DNA from: Myxococcaceae bacterium JPH2
GTDB lineage: Bacteria; Myxococcota; Myxococcia; Myxococcales; Myxococcaceae
Reading direction: 5' to 3'
DNA length: 64,000 nucleotides
Assembly (NCBI GenBank): GCA_016458225.1
Contig: JAEMGR010000038.1
Coordinates: forward strand, 1-64,000
The notes under the pieces were generated by a model. It worked only from the letters and a program-made list of their open reading frames with translations. It was not told the origin of the DNA and did no database searches. This document shows positions 42,851 through 50,996 of this stretch, in pieces. The translations under genes were made by a program, and so were the position numbers. How positions within the stretch are numbered: the first letter of the stretch is position 1; every line of letters starts with the position of its first letter.

Positions 42851-44638
42851 TTATTCACCGCTGGAGCCGTGACCTGTCACTCGGGCCAGTCCAGCCAGAC
42901 CCAGACGAACGTCGTGCCAGCTCTTGGCCTTGTCCGACGAGGCCTGGGCCAGCGCGGTGAAGGCATCCACCAGCTCGCGCGTGTCACCCGTCCCCAGGTC
43001 GAAGGCGGCGAACGCGGCGGTCACCCAACGACGCGCGTTCTTCTCCGCCTCGTTGAAGGCCTGGGCCCGGGAGTAGGCGGCCACCAGCTGCCCGTGGACC
43101 TGCGTCACTTCCAACTGGATGCCGGCGTGGATCTGCAGCTCCTGCGCGCGCAGCTTGTCCAGCTCCGCGCGGGCCTGCTCCAGCTGCGCGTCCTTGATGG
43201 GGATGTCGAACGAGCCGCGCATCACCAGGCCGATTCCGGCGGTGCGCTCGTTGTAGGGGTCGTACGCGAACGGGCTGACCTGCCGCGTGGCGCTGGAGGT
43301 CCAGCGGATGTCATAGAAGCCCGCGAGCCCGAGGTCCGGGTAGTAGCTCATCTCGCGAATCCGGACTTCTTGCTCGCGCGCGATGATGCCCGCGGTGATG
43401 GCGCGGATCTCCGGGCGGCGTGACTCCGCCTCGCGGACGGACGCCTCCAGCGTGGGCGGCTTCACCTCGGAGTCGAGCGCGAGGTCCTCGGAGACCACCG
43501 TGACGGACTCGCCCGGTCCCGCGTTGGCGAGCAGGCGGATCGCCGTGAGCGCGAACTCCATGCCCTGCTGCGCCTCGGCCTTTCGCGCCTCCACGAGCTG
43601 ACGGAAGTAGCGGACCTTGTACGTGTCCAGCTTGGACACCTGCGCCGAGTCCTCCGCGAGCAACGCGTCGATGCGGCGGCCCGCGTCCTCCAGGCGCTTG
43701 GACACGTCGTCGATCTGCTCCACGCCAGCGCGCGCCAGCTGGTAGCCGTAGTACGCCTGAGCCGCCTGGTAGCCCGCCTCATCGCGAGCCCGCTCACGCA
43801 GCGCCGCGCCGACGATGGGGCCCTGCTCGCCCGCCTTCTTCAGCGCGGAGAGCTTGCCGAACGTGTACAGCGGCAGCACGGCGTTGCCCGTCGAGAAGAC
43901 CGTCACGCCGACCTTGCCGAAGTTCCAGTCGCCTTCGAGCGAGGCCTTGGTGGTGGGCGGTCCGCCCAGGCCGTTGTTGCGCGCCTCGGGGATGGGGCCA
44001 CCGGCGCCCAGGGTGACCTCGAACTTGGGGAACCACGCCCACTTCGCCTGCTGGTAGAGCGCCTGGAACTTGCGCAGCTCGGCCGAGGCCTCCGCCACGC
44101 GGGAGTCCGTGGCCCGGGCTCGCGCCACGAGCTGGGCCAGCGTCAGCGGCTGGTGCTTCGCCTCGGGCGCGGTGGAGTCCGGGACGGCCGGCGTCTGAGC
44201 GCCTTCCGTCGCGGTGGTGCCCTCGGGCTGGGCGGTGGGCGTCAGCTTGCTCTGCACCGCGTTGCCCGGCTCGCCCGCGGGCTGCGGCGCGATGGCCGGC
44301 GGTCCGGGAGGAAGGCGAGGCGTGGCGATGCCCGGCTTGATGGACGAGGTGTTCGTCGCAGGAGTGCCCGCTCCCGAGGGGGAGGACGGATTCGTCGAGG
44401 TCCCTGGGTCCGTCGAAGGCGTGGCTGGGCCGGTGCTCGGAGTGGCGGCCCCCGAACCCTGCTGGCCAGAGGGTGACGATGAGCCCGGGGACATGCTCCC
44501 CGGCGTGGGCGAAGCGGTGCCCGTCGCGGCCGACCCAGGCGCGAGCCCTGGCGCCGGAGATGGCGCGATCTGCGCTCCCGCCATCCCGGCCGAGAACATC
44601 AACCCCACTGCGACGACCCTACCCGCTTCTCTGCGCAT
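42851..44638 (-). CDS. TolC-family outer-membrane efflux protein with long N-terminal linker
   Basis: 595 residues. Signal peptide at 1-23 (MRREAGRVVAVGLMFSAGMA). Then about 130 residues of Pro/Ser/Thr/Gly-rich linker, unusually long for this family. The TolC coiled-coil domains follow, with repeats such as LVARARATDSRVAEASAELRKF and SVREAESRRPEIRAITAGI. The ATG at 44638 has GAGG upstream and is preferred over an earlier ATG. Forms an outer-membrane channel with an inner-membrane pump not found here; 54 bases before the MlaC-like gene. Confidence 0.86.
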   Translation of the reverse strand: MRREAGRVVAVGLMFSAGMAGAQIAPSPAPGLAPGSAATGTASPTPGSMSPGSSSPSGQQGSGAATPSTGPATPSTDPGTSTNPSSPSGAGTPATNTSSIKPGIATPRLPPGPPAIAPQPAGEPGNAVQSKLTPTAQPEGTTATEGAQTPAVPDSTAPEAKHQPLTLAQLVARARATDSRVAEASAELRKFQALYQQAKWAWFPKFEVTLGAGGPIPEARNNGLGGPPTTKASLEGDWNFGKVGVTVFSTGNAVLPLYTFGKLSALKKAGEQGPIVGAALRERARDEAGYQAAQAYYGYQLARAGVEQIDDVSKRLEDAGRRIDALLAEDSAQVSKLDTYKVRYFRQLVEARKAEAQQGMEFALTAIRLLANAGPGESVTVVSEDLALDSEVKPPTLEASVREAESRRPEIRAITAGIIAREQEVRIREMSYYPDLGLAGFYDIRWTSSATRQVSPFAYDPYNERTAGIGLVMRGSFDIPIKDAQLEQARAELDKLRAQELQIHAGIQLEVTQVHGQLVAAYSRAQAFNEAEKNARRWVTAAFAAFDLGTGDTRELVDAFTALAQASSDKAKSWHDVRLGLAGLARVTGHGSSGE

Positions 44639-44887
44639 CAGTCCGCCTCGTGTGCGGCTCGCATACATGGAAGCACGCACCGGTGCAGCATTTCTGTTCC
44701 AGTTCGCGACGTCACCGCTGTTCTTCTTGCGCCCCTCTTTTCATGCGGTCGCATCCCCGCGCGCAAGCGGATGCCACTCGCAGACACTCCTCGAAGACAG
44801 TGCTTGGTCGGGAAGAGTCCGCATCGCAGAATCCCGCCGACTTTTTCCCGGAGCGGGCCCGTCCGCCCGAGTCCCGAGGCACACCGA

Positions 44888-45808
44888 ATGGCACACACCG
44901 ACCGCGTCAAGCAGATCCTGTCCTGGTACCCGTCCGACAACCCCGGCACGCTCACCAACCTGTCCCGCCTGCTCAACTCGGGCACCCTGGCGGGCACCGG
45001 CAAGCTGGTCATCCTCCCAGTGGATCAGGGCTTCGAGCACGGCCCCGCGCGCTCCTTCGGGCCGAACCCCGCGGGCTACGACCCGGAGTATCACGCGCAG
45101 CTGGCCATCGACGCGGGCTGCAACGCCTACGCGGCCCCGCTCGGCTTCCTGGAGGCGGTCGCTGGGAAGTTCGCGGGCGAGGTTCCGCTCATCCTCAAGC
45201 TGAACAACTCGGACTCGCTGGCCAAGGTCCCGGCCCCGATGTCCGCGGTGACGAGCTCCGTGAAGGACGCCGTCCGCCTGGGATGCACGGCCGTCGGCTA
45301 CACCATCTATCCGGGCTCCGCCGCGCGCAACGAGCAGTATGAAGACCTGCGCGACATCATCGCCGAGGCCAAGTCGTACGGCCTCCCCACCGTCCTGTGG
45401 GCGTATCCCCGTGGAAGCGTGAGCAAGGAGGGTGAGACGGCCATCGACGTGGTGGCGTATGCGGCGCAGATCAGCGCCCAGCTCGGCGCGCACATCATCA
45501 AGGTGAAGCCGCCGACGGACGTCCTCGAGCAGCCCGAGGCCAAGAAGGCCTTCGAGAAGGCTGGAATCGCCACCAAGACGCTGGCGGACCGGGTGCGCGA
45601 GGTGGTGCGCTCCGCGTTCAACGGCAAGCGCATCGTCATCTTCTCCGGCGGCGAGGCCAAGGACACGCCCACCCTGCTGGAGGAGATCCGCCAGATCAAC
45701 GCGGGCGGCGGCTTCGGCTCCATCATGGGCCGCAACGCCTTCCAGCGCCCCCACGCCGAGTCCGTGAAGCTGCTCAAGGACGTGATGGGCATCTTCGCCG
45801 GCAAGTAG
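44888..45808 (+). CDS. fbaB: Class I fructose-bisphosphate aldolase (FbaB/DhnA type)
   Basis: 306 residues from the ATG at 44888; GAGG sits nine bases upstream. Glycolysis/gluconeogenesis: splits fructose 1,6-bisphosphate. LVILPVDQGFEHGP near the start, GYTIYPGS, and the Schiff-base lysine in AHIIKVKPPTDV fit the archaeal-type class I aldolase (E. coli FbaB). Ends GGGFGSIMGRNAFQRP, the phosphate-binding segment. A 39-codon N-terminal extension is open but antisense to nothing known and lacks a ribosome site. Transcribed alone, with the terminator at 45911 belonging to the opposite strand. Confidence 0.93.
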   Translation: MAHTDRVKQILSWYPSDNPGTLTNLSRLLNSGTLAGTGKLVILPVDQGFEHGPARSFGPNPAGYDPEYHAQLAIDAGCNAYAAPLGFLEAVAGKFAGEVPLILKLNNSDSLAKVPAPMSAVTSSVKDAVRLGCTAVGYTIYPGSAARNEQYEDLRDIIAEAKSYGLPTVLWAYPRGSVSKEGETAIDVVAYAAQISAQLGAHIIKVKPPTDVLEQPEAKKAFEKAGIATKTLADRVREVVRSAFNGKRIVIFSGGEAKDTPTLLEEIRQINAGGGFGSIMGRNAFQRPHAESVKLLKDVMGIFAGK

Positions 45809-45910
45809 TCCGCGCGGTTCGCGGATGCGGCACCGGACGGCCGGGCTCCCACAGGAGTCCGGCCGCTCACGTTTCCGGAGGCATGCGCGCGACGTGAGCC
45901 CATGCGGCGG

Positions 45911-45946
45911 AAAAACAAAAAGCCCGCTGGGTTTCCCCAGCGGGCT
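45911..45946 (-). terminator. Rho-independent terminator after tRNA-Ala
   Basis: A perfect 11-bp stem (AGCCCGCTGGG / CCCAGCGGGCT, loop GAAA on the minus strand) followed on that strand by TTTTTGTTTTT. It ends the tRNA transcript and may also act on the aldolase message from the other side. Confidence 0.88.
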
Positions 45947-45961
45947 TCGTTCACTTCAGTG

Positions 45962-46034
<73 letters not shown>

Positions 46035-46098
46035 GAAATCTACTGCAACCACCCGAATCCGCCGTGGGGAGCGGTTCGTGCCGCGAGGCGGCGCACTT

Positions 46099-46500
46099 CT
46101 ACCGCTTCTTCGTTCCAGACACCAGAACTGTTTGCGGCTTCGCGACGTTTTTTCCACCCTTCAACCGCTCCGCGATCTCCTCCCCTTCCCGGAGGATGTC
46201 CGTGATCTCGCGCGCGTGGGCCTCGGCCGCCTGCTCGGCGTCCTCCACCTGCTTGAGCACCCGAGCGAAGGCAGCCGGCAGCTCCAGCTTGCCCTTCTGC
46301 ACCTGGCGCCAGACGGCCTCGCCCAGCTCCCGGTACGCCTGCTCCTTTTGATCCTTCAGGAGCGTGGCCCGGCCGTGCGCGCGCGCCAGCTCGGTGTTGC
46401 GCTCGACGGCCTCGCGGAGCTGGTTCAGCCGGGCCTGGGACGCCTGGAAGGCCTCCTGGATCTGCTTCATGATCTCGGTCTGCTTCGCGTCGGCCGCCAC
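46099..46500 (-). CDS. Hypothetical coiled-coil protein
   Basis: 133 residues from a GTG start at 46500, with GAGG nine bases upstream. Almost all helical and charged, with heptad-like runs such as QARLNQLREAVERNTELARAH and VLKQVEDAEQAAEAHAREIT; ends with basic VSGTKKR. No signal peptide, no domain recognised. Located between tRNA-Ala and the rRNA methyltransferase in the same direction, so it may be cotranscribed with them. Confidence 0.75.
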   Translation of the reverse strand: MAADAKQTEIMKQIQEAFQASQARLNQLREAVERNTELARAHGRATLLKDQKEQAYRELGEAVWRQVQKGKLELPAAFARVLKQVEDAEQAAEAHAREITDILREGEEIAERLKGGKNVAKPQTVLVSGTKKR

Positions 46501-46559
46501 GTTTCGCCACCTCTAGAGAGGAAGTCCGGGTTTTGCGTAGCGTGGCGCCTCGCTGGCTG

Positions 46560-47933
46560 TCAACCCTGGGCCTTGCGCAGGCGGGCTGCGAAGAAGCCAC
46601 CTCCCGGGACGCGCGGCGGCACCGCGCGCAGGAAGGGACCGTCACAGAGGAGCGCGGCGCGCTCGGGCGGCATCCCCTCGCCCACGGGCTCGAGCGAGAA
46701 GTCCGGGTGCTGGGCCAGGAACTCCCGCACCACGACGTCGTTCTCCTCCGGCAGCACCGAGCACGTCGCATAGACAATGCGTGCACCCGGTTTCGCCTGC
46801 CGCGCGACCTCCGTCAGCAGTGAGCCCTGCGTCGTCTTGAACTCGGTGACGGCCTTCGCGGAGAGCTTCCACTTCTGATCCGGCTCGCGCGCCAGTGACC
46901 CCGAGCCGCTGCACGGCGCATCCACCAGCAACACGTCCGCCTCGCTCAGCGGCAGCGGGTGCGGGAAGGCAACCTGGCGCAGGTGCCACTCGCGCACGCG
47001 ATCCCTCGCGTCCGACAGTCGCCGGCGCGAGCGATCTCCCGCCACCACCTTCCCCGTGGGCCCCACGAGATCCGCCAGCGCCAGCGTCTTTCCGCCCGCA
47101 CCGGCGCACACGTCCGCCACGGTCAGCCCCGTCAGCGAGCCCCCCGCGGGCCGGCAGGCCTCGACGATGAGCTGGCTGCCCACGTCCTGAACCTGGAGCC
47201 GCCCCGACTTCATCATCCGGGTCTCGAAGATGCGGTGGCTGGAGTCCGTCACGCGCAGCGCGTCCGGGGCGGCGGCGACGGCCTCGGCCTGGACGCCCTC
47301 CTCCACCAGCGCGGCCAGCACCGCGTCGCGCGTCCCCGGTGGCCGCACCCGGAAGTGCAGCGAGGGCTCCTCATCCAGCGCGGCGAGCAGCCCGGCCAGC
47401 ACCGGCTCCGGATAGGCCTCCGCGAGCTTCAGCACCAGCCAGCTCGGGAACGAGTGGCGCACCGCGAGCCGCTCCGCGAGCGCCTCGGGCATCGCCGGCT
47501 CCGGCAGCGGCGCGGTCACCACGCTGGACAGCAGCGTGTCATTGATGGTGCGCGGGCGCACCGGCCCGGGCAGGCGGACCTCCGGCCCGATCTTCGCCCA
47601 GTCCTCGCCACAGAAGAGGCGGCGCCAGAGCGCGTAGCGCACCAGCGCCTGATCCTCGTTGAGGCCGATCTTCCCGGGCGTATGGCCCAGCGTGCGCGCC
47701 GCCAGGTCCAAGAGCCGCTGATGACGCGACAGCTCGCGCGCCGCGAAGGCCGCGAACCGGCGCTCCTGTCCGCCCAGTCCGTCGGCGTCCCGCAGGGCGT
47801 TGGCCAGCGCGGCCTTGAGCGGCTCGCCCTTCATCACCTCGATGTGCGTCTCCAAGGCGGCGGTGGCCGCGCGTCGAGACGGGCGCCCCAACCGCTCCGA
47901 GGGATGCGGCGAGGGCCAGACTGAGGAATCCAC
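46560..47933 (-). CDS. rsmB: RsmB/NOP2-family rRNA cytosine-C5 methyltransferase
   Basis: 457 residues, GTG start at 47933. An N-terminal NusB-like helical domain occupies about 1-150. The methyltransferase part carries VADVCAGAGGKTLAL (SAM), VDAPCSGSGSL with the first catalytic cysteine, and IVYATCSVLPEEND with the second. E. coli RsmB methylates C967 of 16S rRNA; family members differ in position, so the target site is inferred. Precedes the coiled-coil gene by 60 bases. Confidence 0.88.
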   Translation of the reverse strand: MDSSVWPSPHPSERLGRPSRRAATAALETHIEVMKGEPLKAALANALRDADGLGGQERRFAAFAARELSRHQRLLDLAARTLGHTPGKIGLNEDQALVRYALWRRLFCGEDWAKIGPEVRLPGPVRPRTINDTLLSSVVTAPLPEPAMPEALAERLAVRHSFPSWLVLKLAEAYPEPVLAGLLAALDEEPSLHFRVRPPGTRDAVLAALVEEGVQAEAVAAAPDALRVTDSSHRIFETRMMKSGRLQVQDVGSQLIVEACRPAGGSLTGLTVADVCAGAGGKTLALADLVGPTGKVVAGDRSRRRLSDARDRVREWHLRQVAFPHPLPLSEADVLLVDAPCSGSGSLAREPDQKWKLSAKAVTEFKTTQGSLLTEVARQAKPGARIVYATCSVLPEENDVVVREFLAQHPDFSLEPVGEGMPPERAALLCDGPFLRAVPPRVPGGGFFAARLRKAQG

Positions 47934-47943
47934 GGCGTGAAAC

Positions 47944-48615
47944 CTACTCTCTCAAGGGGACACAGACCGCCAGGCAGCCCGCGTGCGTCCGTGCCTCGGG
48001 GTGTTGTCCCTCGGACACGAAGAAATAGTGGGGACTGGAGAACCGCTCGCCCCCCACCGTCAGTTCACCTTCCACCACCCTCACGCCGTGCCGCTCGCTC
48101 CGGGGCCCCCATGCGAAGGACGCTCCTGGGCCCATGCGTACCCAGGAATATCCGGAAGCCGCGGTCTCCGGGGGCCGTGCCACCTCCACGCCCGGCCCGA
48201 GCGCGGACCAATGCCCGCATCCAGGGCGGGGCTCGCCGAGGGCCACGTGCTCGGCCTCGCGCTTCACCTCGAGGAAGCGGTTGACCAGGGCGAGGATGTC
48301 CTCGAGTTGGAAGGGCTTGGTGAGCAGTCCGTCCGGCGAGGTGGCTCCGAGCGTGCGCCCCACTTCGTCGGGAGTCGCCGCGCTGACCACCGCCACTGCC
48401 TGGAACTTGCTCCGAGCTGCCTCCAGGATGGTCCGGCCGTCCCGCTCGCCGCCGCCGATCCGCAGGTCCGTGATGACCAGCTCGTATCGCTCGTTCTCCA
48501 GGGCGGCGAGGGCCTCGTCGACGCCGCCGGTCGCTCGCACCGTCGCGAGCTCCTCGACCAGCTCCGCCATTCCCTCCCGGAGGCTTGCGTCGTCCTCGAC
48601 CAGCAGCACCTTCAT
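47944..48615 (-). CDS. Response-regulator receiver fused to a cupin-like domain
   Basis: 223 residues from the ATG at 48615. Receiver at 1-120: MKVLLVEDDASLREG, phosphoacceptor D50 in VITDLRIGG, Ser/Thr switch position and K100 in LLTKPFQLED. After a linker (about 121-150) comes a small beta-rich domain with GVRVVEGELTVGGERFSSPHYFFVSEGQHPEA, here split over about 185-215, that looks like a cupin. No helix-turn-helix or kinase is present, so the output is unusual. The gene follows tRNA-Leu by about 50 bases. Confidence 0.8.
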   Translation of the reverse strand: MKVLLVEDDASLREGMAELVEELATVRATGGVDEALAALENERYELVITDLRIGGGERDGRTILEAARSKFQAVAVVSAATPDEVGRTLGATSPDGLLTKPFQLEDILALVNRFLEVKREAEHVALGEPRPGCGHWSALGPGVEVARPPETAASGYSWVRMGPGASFAWGPRSERHGVRVVEGELTVGGERFSSPHYFFVSEGQHPEARTHAGCLAVCVPLRE

Positions 48616-48664
48616 GGGGTCACTCCCACCTGGGCGCACCGTCATCCAACCGGTCTGGAGTGAA

Positions 48665-48750
48665 TGGCCCTCCCCGGACTCGAACCGGGACGCGGGGTCA
48701 GCCGCAGCGGATTTTGAGTCCGCCTCGTCTACCAATTTCGACAGAGGGCC
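48665..48750 (-). tRNA. tRNA-Leu (anticodon CAA)
   Basis: An 86-base class II tRNA. Acceptor stem GGCCCTC/GAGGGCC, D-arm with GAAATTGGTAGAC, anticodon loop CTCAAAA giving CAA, long variable arm, T-arm GGTTCGAGTCC. The 3' CCA is not encoded. Reads the UUG codon, rare in this GC-rich genome. Confidence 0.95.
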
Positions 48751-48845
48751 CCTCGACGCTGGGACGGGCAGACGTATACCGCGCTCCGCGCCCAGATGCA
48801 TCCGAAGATTGCGGTGCCGCACGCACATCGCTAAAGGGGCACCCC

Positions 48846-49589
48846 ATGTACAACCTCATCCTCTCCCTGGCCGTGGGGCTCGTGGTCGGTGTGCTCGTGC
48901 ACCTGACGGGCTTCTCGTGGTGGGCCTGTCTCATCCCGGGCATCATCGCCTTCTTCGCGTCCTTCCTCCTCCTGGCGCGGCGGGTCGCCAACCGCATCCA
49001 GGCGTTGATGACGGTCGTCCAGCAGGACCTCCAAGGACAGCCCAGCAGCCAGAAGGAGGCGCAGGCCAAGGTGGACCGCGCCGTGAAGACGCTGGAGCAG
49101 GGGCTCGCCTACGAGAGGTGGCAGTTCCTCGTGGGGCCGGAGATCCACGCGCAGATCGGCATGCTCAAGTACATGGTCAAGGACATGGACGGCGCCAAGA
49201 GCCACTTCGACAAGGCCAGCGCCCGCAACTACATGGCCAAGGCGATGGAGGGCGCCCTGCACTACCAGCGCAAGGACACCGCCGCGATGAAGGCCGCCTT
49301 CGAGGCCGCCGTGAAGAGCGGGAAGAAGGAGTCCATCGTCTGGGCCGTGTACGCCTGGTGCCTGCTCCAGCAGAAGGACAAGGATGGAGCGCAGCAGGTG
49401 CTCGCGCGCGGCGTGGAGCAGAACCCGTCCGACGAGAAGCTCAAGTCCAGCCTGGCCCAGCTCCAGAACGACAAGCGCCTGAAGATGAAGCCGTACGAGC
49501 CGCTGTGGTGGCAGTTCGGCCTCGAGGCGCCGCCGGTCATGCCCCCCATGGGCGGTGGCCGCCGCGTTCAGTTCACCAGCCGACGCTGA
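48846..49589 (+). CDS. Membrane protein with TPR-like repeats
   Basis: 247 residues. Two close membrane helices at the start (MYNLILSLAVGLVVGVLVHL and LIPGIIAFFASFLLLARR). A soluble part with TPR-like helices follows, for example VDRAVKTLEQGLAYERWQFL and GQAQ-free GALHYQRKDTAAMKAAFEAAV. Ends with a Pro/Gly/Met-rich tail. AAAGGGG precedes the ATG. Function unknown; probably a scaffold at the inner membrane. A TTCG-loop hairpin follows. Confidence 0.78.
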   Translation: MYNLILSLAVGLVVGVLVHLTGFSWWACLIPGIIAFFASFLLLARRVANRIQALMTVVQQDLQGQPSSQKEAQAKVDRAVKTLEQGLAYERWQFLVGPEIHAQIGMLKYMVKDMDGAKSHFDKASARNYMAKAMEGALHYQRKDTAAMKAAFEAAVKSGKKESIVWAVYAWCLLQQKDKDGAQQVLARGVEQNPSDEKLKSSLAQLQNDKRLKMKPYEPLWWQFGLEAPPVMPPMGGGRRVQFTSRR

Positions 49590-49613
49590 CGGGCACAAAC
49601 GCCCTCGTGTCAC

Positions 49614-49640
49614 GCCGGGCCTTCGGGCCCGGCAATTCCT
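49614..49640 (+). terminator. Probable terminator after the TPR-like membrane gene
   Basis: A perfect 8-bp stem GCCGGGCC/GGCCCGGC with a TTCG loop, 25 bases after the stop, followed by AATTCCT. Only a weak T run. The remaining 49641-49996 stretch, before the cyclase, holds no gene I can support. Confidence 0.5.
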
Positions 49641-49996
49641 ACCGCCCCTCCTCGCGGGCTGCTGCAACGACTTCCGCTCGTTCCCCCGCGAGGCGCCGGC
49701 TCTCACCGCAAACACTTGAAAAGACTTCCGCCGCGGCGTGCTCGAAAGGGCACGCTGCTTGCTCTCCGTGCGGGCTCGCAACGCGGGGGACGCACCCCAT
49801 CGGCCCCGGCGCCCAGGCGCGCGGGCCGGGTGTCCGGAGGTCTCGGGTGATGGGTGCAGGGGGAATCGGGTGCGAGGCGGACCGGCAGGGGGCAGCGGAG
49901 TGGACGGCGCGGACTCCGGCCGAGTCTGGAACCCACGGTGGCGACCGGACGCCTCTCCCCGACGACGCGCGCGCTCGCGGTGACGGAGGCAGGGAC

Positions 49997-50953
49997 ATGG
50001 AACGTCTCGGCCGGAGCCATGGACGCGCCCTCCTCCTCATCATCGAGGACGACGCCGGTGTCCGCGACAGCCTCCGGGAGCTGCTGGCCCCGCGCTTCGA
50101 GGTGCTGTGCGCGGCCGAGGGCGGCGCAGGGGTCGAGCTGGCGCGCGAGCACCGGCCGGACCTGGTGCTGTTGGATCGCTTCCTTCCCAACGCGGATGGC
50201 CTGTCCGTGCTGGAGACGCTCCAGCGCGACGCGCGCACCCAGCCCCTGCCCGTCATCTTCCTGACGGGGGACGCGGACGAGGCGACCCTCGAGCGCTGCC
50301 TGGAGATGGGCGCGGTGGACTTCATCCACAAGCCGGCGAGCGCGCGGGAGCTGACGGCCCGAATCGATCGGGCGCTGCGGCAGAGCGAGCAGCAGCGGCG
50401 GCTGCAGATCCTCGCGCAGACGGATGCGCTCACCGGGTTGGCCAACTTCCGCGCGCTGTCGGTGCGCTTGGACGAAGAGTTCCGCCGCGCCGACCGCTAC
50501 GGCTATCCGCTCAGCGTGGTGGTCATCGACCTGGACCACCTGAAGGCCCTCAACGACGGCCTGGGTCATGACGTGGGCAACCAGGCCATCCTCGCGCTGG
50601 CCACCCTGCTCCAGACGAACCTGCGCGAGTCGGACTTCGCGGCGCGCTTTGGAGGGGACGAGTTCGTCGTGCTCCTGCCGCACCAGACGGCGCAGGAGGC
50701 ATCCGTCTTCGCCGATCGCATCCGCACAGGCATGCACGGCGTGAGCGTCCACAAGAGCGATGGAAGGCCCGCCCCCTTCGGACTGAGCGTGAGCGCGGGC
50801 GTGGCCGACCATACCTTGGAGACAGCCCGCGACAGCACCGAGGCGCTGCTCCAGGCGGCGGACGCGGCGCTGTACGAGGCCAAGCGCGAGGGACGCGACC
50901 GGGTGGTGGTGTTCGGCCAGCCGCTCCATGCGTCGCCCGCGCACCGACATTGA
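49997..50953 (+). CDS. Response-regulator diguanylate cyclase (receiver-GGDEF)
   Basis: 318 residues from the ATG at 49997, with GGAGG nearby. Receiver at about 8-125: LLIIEDDAG, phosphoacceptor D60 in LVLLDRFLPN, K112 in FIHKPAS. GGDEF domain at about 140-310 makes c-di-GMP from two GTP: DALTGLANFRAL, VVVIDLDHLKALND, and an intact catalytic motif FGGDEF at 218-223. An inhibitory I-site R210-E-S-D213 lies five residues before it, so feedback by the product is expected. Activity is probably raised by phosphorylation of D60; the kinase is not in the window. Overlaps the longer frame, not the called start, of the flavoprotein gene. Confidence 0.93.
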   Translation: MERLGRSHGRALLLIIEDDAGVRDSLRELLAPRFEVLCAAEGGAGVELAREHRPDLVLLDRFLPNADGLSVLETLQRDARTQPLPVIFLTGDADEATLERCLEMGAVDFIHKPASARELTARIDRALRQSEQQRRLQILAQTDALTGLANFRALSVRLDEEFRRADRYGYPLSVVVIDLDHLKALNDGLGHDVGNQAILALATLLQTNLRESDFAARFGGDEFVVLLPHQTAQEASVFADRIRTGMHGVSVHKSDGRPAPFGLSVSAGVADHTLETARDSTEALLQAADAALYEAKREGRDRVVVFGQPLHASPAHRH

Positions 50954-50996
50954 GACGTGGCACGTGGGTACTTGGCGGGCGCGAGCGAGGGCGCGG

